A stretch of DNA of 17,875 bases from Clostridia bacterium (lineage in GTDB: Bacteria; Bacillota; Clostridia; Oscillospirales; Butyricicoccaceae): contig CAAFJY010000154.1 in NCBI GenBank assembly GCA_900763355.1, positions 1 to 17,875 of the forward strand, given 5' to 3'. This document shows positions 1 through 4,932 of this stretch, piece after piece. The translations under genes and the position numbers were made by a program. The notes beneath the pieces were generated by a model. It was not told the DNA's origin. It saw only the letters and a list, made by a program, of their open reading frames with translations, and ran no database searches. Position 1 is the stretch's first letter, and each line of letters begins with the position of its first letter.

Positions 1-7
1 CCTTCAT
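1..7 (-). CDS. Start of an off-window gene (first codons only)
   Basis: On the minus strand an ATG occupies positions 7-5 and is followed by an AAG codon before the window ends. An AAGGAA ribosome binding site lies at 20-15, 7 nt upstream, and a good sigma-A promoter lies at 71-43. This makes a separately transcribed downstream gene likely. Two codons do not allow a product to be named. A start codon elsewhere beyond the edge is also possible. Confidence 0.45.
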
Positions 8-42
8 AGCCGCGTTCCTTACTTAAATTTATATTTAGAATT

Positions 43-71
43 ATTTTAGCAAAGATACGGCTGGTTTTCAA
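43..71 (-). promoter_or_regulatory. Sigma-A promoter for the off-window gene
   Basis: On the minus strand TTGAAA (71-66) and TAAAAT (48-43) are separated by exactly 17 nt, each one mismatch from the -35 and -10 consensus. The downstream stretch to about 20 is AT-rich, unlike the GC-rich surroundings. Transcription would start near 36, giving a leader of about 30 nt before the ATG at 7. No clear terminator for the preceding cysteine desulfurase gene is visible between 72 and 108, so some read-through is possible. Confidence 0.65.
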
Positions 72-108
72 TAGCGGCGGGGTGGTTTTTTCAGGATTCA
101 AAACTTTT

Positions 109-1248
109 TCATACTTCTCCGCCCCTTTTCAGGCGGGAAAGGACGTCCAGGCAGTCCCCGATCTCCCCCCGGGTGTTGAAGGCGGAAAAGCTCAGGCGCA
201 CCGTTCCCTCCGGCAGGGTCCCGGCGCTTTTGTGAGCCAGGGGCGCGCAGTGGAGCCCGCCCCGGGTGCAGATCCCCGCCCGGCCCAGGGCGGCGCACAG
301 GTCCCCGGGGTCCCAGCCCGTTTTCCGGAAGGAGAGCACCCCGCTCTGGCAGCCAGGGTCGAAAAAGACCTGGGTCCCCTCCTGAGCCTTGAGCCCCTCG
401 GTCGCCAGGAACAACAGGGCCCGCTCCCGCTGGGCGATCTCCTCCCGCCGGCGGAGGACGAAGCGCAGCCCCTCGGCCAGTCCCGCGATGCCCGGGACGT
501 TGAGGGTGCCGCTTTCCAGCCCGTCGGGGAGAAAATCCGGCTGCCGGGGGTCCAGAGACAGGCTCCCCGTCCCCCCTTGGGTGAGGCTGCGCACCGGCTC
601 CTCCCGGGCGCACAGGAGCAGTCCCGTCCCCTGGGGGCCATAGAGTCCTTTGTGCCCCGGCATACAGAGAAAATGCGTCCCCGGCAGGTCCCGCAGGTCG
701 ATGTCCAGCACCCCCGCCGACTGGGAAACGTCCAGGATCAGCGGGATCCCCCGGCGGAGACACAGCCCGTCGATCTCCCGAATGGGGAGGATGTACCCAA
801 ACACGTTGGAAACATGGTTGACGATGACGCAGCGGGTGTCGGGCCGCAGGGCCTCCACCACCGCCTGATAGGCCCCGTCGGGGTCGAAGAGCGAAGAATG
901 GGCCGGAGTGAAGGTGACCCCCTCCTCCGCCAGGGCGGTGAGGGGCCGCACCACGGAATTGTGCTCGTAGCCGGAGATGACGGCGTGTCCGCCCCCGTGG
1001 AGAACGCTGCGGATGGCGATATTCAGGGCGTGGGTGGCGTTTTGGGTGAAAATGACCCGTTCCGGGGCTTCCAGGCCAAAGAGCTGCGCTGCCAGCTCCC
1101 GGCAGGCAAAGACGGTCTCCTGGGCCCGGAGGGCCGGTCCGTGCCCCGAGCGTCCCGGGTTGGCGCAGGTGAGCAGAGCCCGGTCCATGGCCCGGACCAC
1201 GGAGGGGGGCTTTTGCAGCGTGGTGGCCGCGCTGTCCAGATAGATCAC
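109..1248 (-). CDS. Class V aminotransferase-fold cysteine desulfurase family protein
   Basis: This PLP-dependent enzyme of about 379 aa probably removes sulfur or selenium from cysteine or selenocysteine and holds it as a persulfide. Visible family marks are LDSAATT near the N-terminus, ILDVSQSAG (about 171-179) with the PLP-binding Asp, the PLP lysine in PGHKG (K200), and the persulfide-forming Cys in GGLHCAPLAH (C334). I start it at the GTG at 1248. GGAGG sits 7 nt upstream, and the GTGA shared with the stop of the upstream DUF3343 gene implies translational coupling; an in-frame ATG at 1266 would lack such a site. The pairing with DUF3343 resembles the EF2568-type subfamily (TIGR01977), which is known from genomes with SelD and selenium-dependent molybdenum hydroxylases. 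It is less likely to be the housekeeping IscS or SufS, because no scaffold genes are adjacent. The exact substrate is inferred. Confidence 0.85.
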   Translation of the reverse strand: MIYLDSAATTLQKPPSVVRAMDRALLTCANPGRSGHGPALRAQETVFACRELAAQLFGLEAPERVIFTQNATHALNIAIRSVLHGGGHAVISGYEHNSVVRPLTALAEEGVTFTPAHSSLFDPDGAYQAVVEALRPDTRCVIVNHVSNVFGYILPIREIDGLCLRRGIPLILDVSQSAGVLDIDLRDLPGTHFLCMPGHKGLYGPQGTGLLLCAREEPVRSLTQGGTGSLSLDPRQPDFLPDGLESGTLNVPGIAGLAEGLRFVLRRREEIAQRERALLFLATEGLKAQEGTQVFFDPGCQSGVLSFRKTGWDPGDLCAALGRAGICTRGGLHCAPLAHKSAGTLPEGTVRLSFSAFNTRGEIGDCLDVLSRLKRGGEV

Positions 1249-1496
1249 CAGACCACCTCCCGCCAACGCCCGTCCTCCAGGAGGTCATAGACCCCCAGAA
1301 CGGGGATGCTGGTCTTGCGCAGAAGGGTACAGGCCTGGGCGAGATAGCTCTCCCGCAGGCGGAGACCGTGGGCACAGGAGCCCCGCCCCAGGGAGGTGGG
1401 GGGCGTCACCGGCTGGGTGGGGATGCCGCTGCGGGACAAAATGGCCGCGGCGCTCTGCGCCTGGGTCATGGAGCGAAAAACAAACAGACAGTTCAC
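1245..1496 (-). CDS. DUF3343 family putative S/Se carrier protein
   Basis: This is a small protein of 83 aa with an FxS.tqAq..a..L...GI pattern at its N-terminus and a conserved Cys in GRGSCAHGLRL (about residue 41), typical of DUF3343. The family is annotated as a putative Se/S carrier related to the TusA/YedF type, and the conserved Cys would be the carrier residue. The start is a GTG at 1496 with AAGGGAAG about 10 nt upstream. Its TGA overlaps the GTG of the cysteine desulfurase gene, so the two are probably co-translated, and the desulfurase would load the carrier. A 59-nt gap without a visible terminator separates it from ispF, so it probably belongs to the ispD-ispF transcript. The biochemical role is not demonstrated for the family. 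Confidence 0.75.
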   Translation of the reverse strand: MNCLFVFRSMTQAQSAAAILSRSGIPTQPVTPPTSLGRGSCAHGLRLRESYLAQACTLLRKTSIPVLGVYDLLEDGRWREVVW

Positions 1497-1555
1497 AGAA
1501 TCGACACTTCCCTTCGGCCCATTCTATGTCCTGTCTTTTTTCCCGGTGCCTGGCC

Positions 1556-2038
1556 TCAGTCCCGGAGGATGAGGCACACCGCCCGAGCGGCCATTCCCTC
1601 GCCGCTGCCGGTGAAGCCAAGGCCCTCCTCGGTCTTGCCCTTGACCGACACCCGGCCGGGGTCGATGTCCAGCGCTTCCCCGATCCGGCGGCACATCCCG
1701 TCGATATAGGGGGCGAGCTTGGGCTTCTGTGCGGCCACCACCGCGTCGATGTTGCCCACGCGCCAGCCCTCCCGGGCCAGAATGGCCCCGCATTCCTTCA
1801 AAAGGAGCCAGCTGTCAGCCCCCGCCCAGCGGGGGTCGGTGTCGGGAAAATGGGAGCCGATGTTCCCCAGGGCCGCCGCACCGAAGAGGGCGTCGATGAC
1901 GGCGTGGAGCAGCACGTCGGCGTCGCTGTGCCCCAAAAGTCCCGTCTCAAAGGGGATCTCCACGCCCCCCAAAATCAGCTTCCGCCCCGGCACCAGCCGG
2001 TGGACGTCGTAGCCATAGCCTACGCGGATGTCGGTCAT
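1556..2038 (-). CDS. ispF: 2-C-methyl-D-erythritol 2,4-cyclodiphosphate synthase
   Basis: IspF is the fifth enzyme of the MEP isoprenoid pathway. It cyclises CDP-methylerythritol 2-phosphate to MEcPP and releases CMP, acting as a cytosolic trimer. At 160 aa it has the family's usual size. The zinc ligands are visible as D11 and H13 in GYDVHR and H45 in GHSDADVLLHA. The FPDTDP loop, the KTEEGLGFTGSGEG C-terminal motif and the AQKPKL CDP-binding stretch are also present. The ATG at 2038 is chosen because it overlaps the ispD stop codon (ATGA) and has AAAGGGG just upstream inside ispD. An open frame extends further upstream, but it is only the shadow of ispD. Coupling to ispD is the common arrangement in Firmicutes. 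Confidence 0.96.
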   Translation of the reverse strand: MTDIRVGYGYDVHRLVPGRKLILGGVEIPFETGLLGHSDADVLLHAVIDALFGAAALGNIGSHFPDTDPRWAGADSWLLLKECGAILAREGWRVGNIDAVVAAQKPKLAPYIDGMCRRIGEALDIDPGRVSVKGKTEEGLGFTGSGEGMAARAVCLILRD

Positions 2039-2757
2039 ACCGTTCCCCTTTCTTCCAGCACGGCCCGGGCAAAGACCAGGTCGATGGGCGTGGTGATCTT
2101 GCGGTTGCTCTCCTCCCCCGGGGTGAGCCAGGGGCGGACCCCCATGCGCTCCAGGGCGGCGCACTCGTCGGTGGCGGCAAAGCCCGCCTCCCGGGCGCTC
2201 TGGATAGCCGCCAGCAGAAGGGCCCGGTCGGCCGCCTGGGGGGTCTGGGCCGCCCGAAGGAGGGCGCGGTCCACCGTTTTGTCGATGCGGCCGTCGGCCC
2301 CCGCCTGCTTGATGGTGTCATAGACCGGGACGGCGGCCACGGCGGCAGAATGCGCAAAGGCATCCCGGCAGACCTGTTCGATGAGCGCCGGGGTCACCAG
2401 GGGCCGCGCCCCGTCGTGGACGGCCAGATATTCGCACCCGGGGTCGATCTCCTGGGCCGCCAGCCAGACGCTCTCCATGCGGGTCACCCCGCCCCGGATG
2501 ACCCGGGTCAGCTTGGAGATGCCCAGGGCGCTCCCCAGGTCGGCATAGTCCACCACCCGGTCCTCCCCCGCCGCCACGATGATCTCCCGCACAAGGGCGC
2601 ACTGCTCAAAGGCCAGCAGCGTCCGCCCCAAAACGGGGATGCCGCACAGGTCCATCTTCTGCTTATCCTCCCCGCCCATGCGGCGGGAGGAGCCCGCCGC
2701 GGCGATGATGGCCGTCACAAAGGGCGGCGCGGGCTCCTGTTTGCCAAACAGCTTCAT
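2035..2757 (-). CDS. ispD: 2-C-methyl-D-erythritol 4-phosphate cytidylyltransferase
   Basis: IspD is the third MEP pathway enzyme. It transfers CMP from CTP to methylerythritol 4-phosphate. The 240-aa protein shows the nucleotide-binding signature AIIAAAGSSRRMGG (about 16-29) followed by KQ, the HDGARPLV motif (about 118-125), the TPQ segment and the C-terminal TDECAALE motif, all expected of the GT-A-like cytidylyltransferase fold. The ATG at 2757 has AGGAGG 8 nt upstream. The gene overlaps ispF by 4 nt. It lies only about 30 nt after the T-tract of a strong hairpin terminator following the CarD-family gene. It must therefore depend on read-through or on a promoter inside or upstream of that terminator. 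Confidence 0.96.
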   Translation of the reverse strand: MKLFGKQEPAPPFVTAIIAAAGSSRRMGGEDKQKMDLCGIPVLGRTLLAFEQCALVREIIVAAGEDRVVDYADLGSALGISKLTRVIRGGVTRMESVWLAAQEIDPGCEYLAVHDGARPLVTPALIEQVCRDAFAHSAAVAAVPVYDTIKQAGADGRIDKTVDRALLRAAQTPQAADRALLLAAIQSAREAGFAATDECAALERMGVRPWLTPGEESNRKITTPIDLVFARAVLEERGTV

Positions 2758-2785
2758 CTTCCGTTCCTCCTGTGAAAAATGACAG

Positions 2786-2825
2786 AAAAAAGCGCCGGTC
2801 CGCCGAAAACCCGCGGCGGACCGGC
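2786..2825 (-). terminator. Rho-independent terminator after the CarD-family gene
   Basis: A perfect 12-bp, GC-rich stem (2794-2805 with 2814-2825, 8-nt loop) is followed on the minus strand by six T residues. It begins 14 nt after the CarD-family stop codon and ends before the ispD ribosome binding site. Confidence 0.9.
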
Positions 2826-2838
2826 AAACAGTCCGTTG

Positions 2839-3318
2839 TTATTCCCGCTCCAGGGGGGCCAGCAGCTGCCGGGCCTCCTCCAGCCCGCAGTCGAGCGCCA
2901 GAGCCAGCTCGGAGGCCAAGATATCCCGGGCAGAGGCCAGCAGACGCCGCTCCCCGGTGGAAAGCTGGCGGGACTGGTCCCTTCTCGCCAGGGAGCGCAC
3001 CACCAGGGCCACCTCCGCCGGATCCCCGGAGCGGATGCGCAGCATATTTTCCCGGTAGCGCTGGTTCCAGTTGGGCTGTTCCCCCGGGTCCAGCAGGGCA
3101 AAGCGGCGCACCAGCTCCCCTGCCGCTTCCCGGGAGAGGACGGGGCGCAGCCCGGCCTTTTCCCAGGCGTCACAGGGGATCATCAGCCGCAGGCCGCCGC
3201 AAAGCAGGCAGAGGACATAATAGCTCCTCCGCTCTCCGCCGCAGCGCTGCTCCTGGATGGCGCAGATGGTCCCGGCTCCATGCATTGGGTGCGCGACTCG
3301 GTCCCCGATGTGATACAT
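2839..3318 (-). CDS. CarD family transcriptional regulator
   Basis: This 159-aa protein resembles CarD/CdnL, which binds the RNA polymerase beta subunit through an N-terminal Tudor-like domain and stabilises open complexes, often at rRNA and housekeeping promoters. The N-terminal GDRVAHPMHGAGTICAIQE (about 5-23) matches the family's y..HG.G.I opening. The rest is a basic, helical DNA-binding-type domain with many Arg and Leu residues (about 65-155). The ATG at 3318 has AGGAGG 5 nt upstream and a near-consensus promoter about 20 nt before that. The CarD-ispD-ispF order is common in Clostridia. The regulon is unknown. The name carD or cdnL would be a family label only. Confidence 0.85.
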   Translation of the reverse strand: MYHIGDRVAHPMHGAGTICAIQEQRCGGERRSYYVLCLLCGGLRLMIPCDAWEKAGLRPVLSREAAGELVRRFALLDPGEQPNWNQRYRENMLRIRSGDPAEVALVVRSLARRDQSRQLSTGERRLLASARDILASELALALDCGLEEARQLLAPLERE

Positions 3319-3343
3319 AGGCTCCTCCTAGACGCTTTTTTCA

Positions 3344-3372
3344 ATTATACGCCATTATCTGGAAGAGTGCAA
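3344..3372 (-). promoter_or_regulatory. Sigma-A promoter of the CarD-family gene
   Basis: On the minus strand TTGCAC (3372-3367) is separated by 17 nt from a perfect TATAAT (3349-3344). The predicted start near 3337 lies about 20 nt before the start codon. The promoter sits between the spo0A terminator and the CarD-family gene, so that gene is expressed independently of spo0A. Confidence 0.85.
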
Positions 3373-3394
3373 GCCCCTTCCGCCGATTTTACAC

Positions 3395-3429
3395 AAAAAA
3401 ATCAGGCCCTGCAAGCAGCAGCGCCTGAT
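3395..3429 (-). terminator. Rho-independent terminator of spo0A
   Basis: On the minus strand a 7-bp stem (3423-3429 with 3401-3407) encloses a 15-nt loop and runs directly into seven T residues (complement of 3395-3401). It lies about 45 nt after the spo0A stop codon. Confidence 0.85.
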
Positions 3430-3474
3430 CTGAGGTATTTCTGCGGTCTTTATCCCCTTTCTCTGTGGTTTTGT

Positions 3475-4251
3475 TCAGCCGATCTTCCGGTCCAGACGGA
3501 TCTTGTCGGCGATCATGGAGATGAACTCCGAATTGGTGGGCTTCCCCTTGGCCCCGGAGATGGTGTAGCCGAAGACGTTGTTGAGCATCTCCACATCGCC
3601 CCGGTCCCAGGCCACCTCAATGGCGTGACGGATGGCCCGTTCCACCCGGGAGCTGGTGGTGTGATAGCGCTTGGCCACCGAGGGGTAGAGCACCTTGGTG
3701 ATGGCATTGATGGCGTCCATGTCGTTGACCGTCATGATGATGGCCTCCCGCAGGTACTGATAGCCCTTGATGTGCGCCGGGACGCCCACGTCGTGGATGA
3801 CCTTGGTCACCCGCATCTCCAGATCGACCTCCGGCGTCATGCGCTTGGCGGGTTTGGCGAAGCTGCCCTTGATGATGTTGTAATTTTCCACCCTCTGCGC
3901 CAGGTCCCCAATGTCAAAGGGCTTGACGGTGAGGCTGGCCACATCCAGCTCCATGGCCTCCGCCGCCGTGTACTCGTTGGAAAAAGCCGTCATCAAAAAG
4001 ACCGCCGGCTGCCGCCGCAGCTCCATGGACCGGATGGTCCGCACCGCCGCCATGCCGTCCTTCCGGGGCAGGACCGCCTCGGTGATGATGACGTCGGGCT
4101 GCCATCGGGCCGTCTGGCGCAGCAGCTCGTTGCCGTCGCTGACACAGGCGACCACCTCCAGGTTCTCCTTCTGCTCCAGCTCCTCGCGGATGAGCTGGGC
4201 GAAGTCCAGGTCCGTGTCTGCGATGATGATCCTGATGTTGTCATTTCCCAT
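3475..4251 (-). CDS. spo0A: Sporulation master regulator Spo0A with atypical receiver
   Basis: Spo0A is the response regulator that commits the cell to sporulation. The 258-aa protein has a receiver domain (about 5-125) and the diagnostic C-terminal DNA-binding domain (about 145-258), including GVPAHIKGYQYLREAI, ITKVLYPSVAKRY, the recognition helix around SSRVERAIRHAIEVAW and KPTNSEFI. In the receiver the switch Thr (T88, MTAF) and Lys (K110, VKPFD) are kept. The phospho-acceptor Asp is replaced by Glu: E58 in PDVIITEAVLP aligns with Asp in PDVLVLDIIMP of Bacillus subtilis. The second acidic-pocket residue is Thr (ADTD against ADDN). The GAG codon at 4080-4078 was read directly. Glu cannot accept phosphate as Asp does and may mimic the active state. 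The ATG at 4251 has GAGGAGG 8 nt upstream. The gene is monocistronic and diverges from spoIVB, which is its same-strand neighbour in Bacillus. Confidence 0.96.
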   Translation of the reverse strand: MGNDNIRIIIADTDLDFAQLIREELEQKENLEVVACVSDGNELLRQTARWQPDVIITEAVLPRKDGMAAVRTIRSMELRRQPAVFLMTAFSNEYTAAEAMELDVASLTVKPFDIGDLAQRVENYNIIKGSFAKPAKRMTPEVDLEMRVTKVIHDVGVPAHIKGYQYLREAIIMTVNDMDAINAITKVLYPSVAKRYHTTSSRVERAIRHAIEVAWDRGDVEMLNNVFGYTISGAKGKPTNSEFISMIADKIRLDRKIG

Positions 4252-4421
4252 AATTTGTTCCTCCTCATATTCACCTCTTTATTTCATCGGAAGCAGGGGC
4301 GCGTCCGGGGCTTGCCGGGTCCCTTTCGGCGCCCTGCAGCAGATGTCATGTATAAAGTAGCACAAATTCGGTATGCAGACAATATTCTTTTCTCACTTTT
4401 TACAAAAACCGTTCGGCCTGT

Positions 4422-4438
4422 TTCGACATCCTTCGACA
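4422..4438 (-). promoter_or_regulatory. Tandem 0A boxes upstream of spo0A
   Basis: Two exact copies of the Spo0A recognition heptamer TGTCGAA lie on the minus strand at 4438-4432 and 4428-4422. Their spacing is 10 bp centre to centre, the arrangement bound by a Spo0A dimer at targets such as abrB. They lie about 170-185 bp upstream of the spo0A start codon and about 500 bp upstream of spoIVB, so autoregulation of spo0A is the simplest reading. Between them and spo0A are GAAT-type -10 candidates resembling sigma-H and a TATACA at 4354-4349, but I found no convincing -35 partner. Confidence 0.7.
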
Positions 4439-4508
4439 AAATATGAATCATCGCGACGCAAAGCGACGGTTATTCTGAAAATTTAGAAGAAAATCTTTCC
4501 TCTCACGG

Positions 4509-4628
4509 CCGTTTCTTTTCCGAAAAACGGCGGCGTTTTCAAGAGCTTCCTTTGGTATTTTCCCGTTCTTTCGTCATACTAAGCCCGGTGCGCCCGCAAA
4601 AATCGAGTGTCTTTCGGAAAAGAAACGG
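4509..4628. repeat. Perfect 17-bp inverted repeat flanking the spoIVB promoter
   Basis: Positions 4509-4525 are the exact reverse complement of 4612-4628, with an 86-nt spacer. The spacer contains the sigma-G-like -10 box for spoIVB, so the arms bracket that promoter. The left arm also starts a smaller dyad (CCGTTT at 4509-4514 with AAACGG at 4525-4530). As RNA this would close a 120-nt stem-loop that abuts the next folded segment without a gap. As DNA the arms could be paired operator sites. A third possibility is a remnant of a mobile inverted repeat, but I saw no target-site duplication. Confidence 0.7.
4555..4581 (+). promoter_or_regulatory. Candidate sigma-G promoter of spoIVB
   Basis: CATACTA at 4575-4581 is an exact match to the -10 element of forespore sigma-G promoters. 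A partial -35 (GTATT at 4555-4559, consensus about G.ATA) lies 15 nt upstream. In Bacillus subtilis spoIVB is transcribed by sigma-G, which supports the call. The -35 is imperfect. Transcription from here would begin near 4588 and give a leader of roughly 345 nt. Confidence 0.5.
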
Positions 4629-4913
4629 AAATACACCCGCACTGCCCGCGCACCTGTGGTATTTTACCCTCGATGGACAAGGGCAGACACGCTTTCCGGC
4701 GGCAAAAAGTCGACGCTGGACATCGTCATCGTCCTCTTCCTCGCCAGCCCCGATTTTTGCTCGCCGGAAAGTCCTTCGGAGTTTTTCGGGAGCGGAGATC
4801 GTGTCCGGGGAGGCTGACGAAGCAGGCGGGCTGTCTGCCCGTCAATGAGGAAAACGAAGCTGGGCGCGGTTTCCGCCCCGAAAAACCGTATTTGCCCTTG
4901 TCCATCGAGGGTG
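4629..4913 (+). ncRNA. Highly structured RNA or 5' leader upstream of spoIVB
   Basis: The segment folds into contiguous helices with almost no unpaired junction bases. A small stem pairs 4629-4634 with 4659-4664. A long closing helix pairs 4665-4687 with 4891-4913 (23 bp, of which 20 are perfect Watson-Crick), plus 4689-4691 with 4887-4889. Inside it are arm 1 (4692-4701 with 4762-4771, then 4702-4708 with 4754-4760, 4710-4712 with 4751-4753, and 4715-4719 with 4744-4748), a mini-hairpin (4772-4780), and arm 2 (4781-4790 with 4877-4886, 4792-4796 with 4872-4876, 4797-4808 with 4860-4871, apical hairpin 4825-4831 with 4837-4843). Read as plus-strand RNA there are eight G-U pairs and one C-A mismatch, which argues for plus-strand transcription. 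It ends about 8 nt before the AGGAGG of spoIVB. No family was recognised, and no coding frame is convincing. Confidence 0.65.
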
Positions 4914-4932
4914 CGGCGAGAGGAGGAGAATC

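Noticed and set aside
4349..4377. A spo0A promoter TGCATA-N17-TATACA on the minus strand, and GAAT-type sigma-H -10 boxes nearby
   Set aside because: The -35 elements are poor (three of six for sigma-A, no AGGA for sigma-H), so no promoter feature was entered.
2779..4446. A plus-strand frame of 555 codons spanning the CarD-family gene and spo0A
   Set aside because: It crosses two terminators and a promoter on the other strand, and opposes two clear genes. It has no domain.
4762..4775. GGAAAGTCC resembling the conserved P4 strand of RNase P RNA
   Set aside because: The partner ACAGAAA-type strand and the other conserved regions are missing. The bases here are accounted for by arm 1 of the local fold.
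4509..4913. Possible OLE RNA, since OLE lies near isoprenoid and spo0A-region genes in some Firmicutes
   Set aside because: The element is about 405 nt against about 600 for OLE, no OLE-associated membrane protein gene is adjacent, and I cannot match conserved OLE sequence. A covariance search would settle it.
4509..4913. A mobile miniature inverted-repeat element
   Set aside because: I found no flanking target duplication and no second copy in the window, and the G-U bias favours RNA. It is not fully excluded without a genome search.
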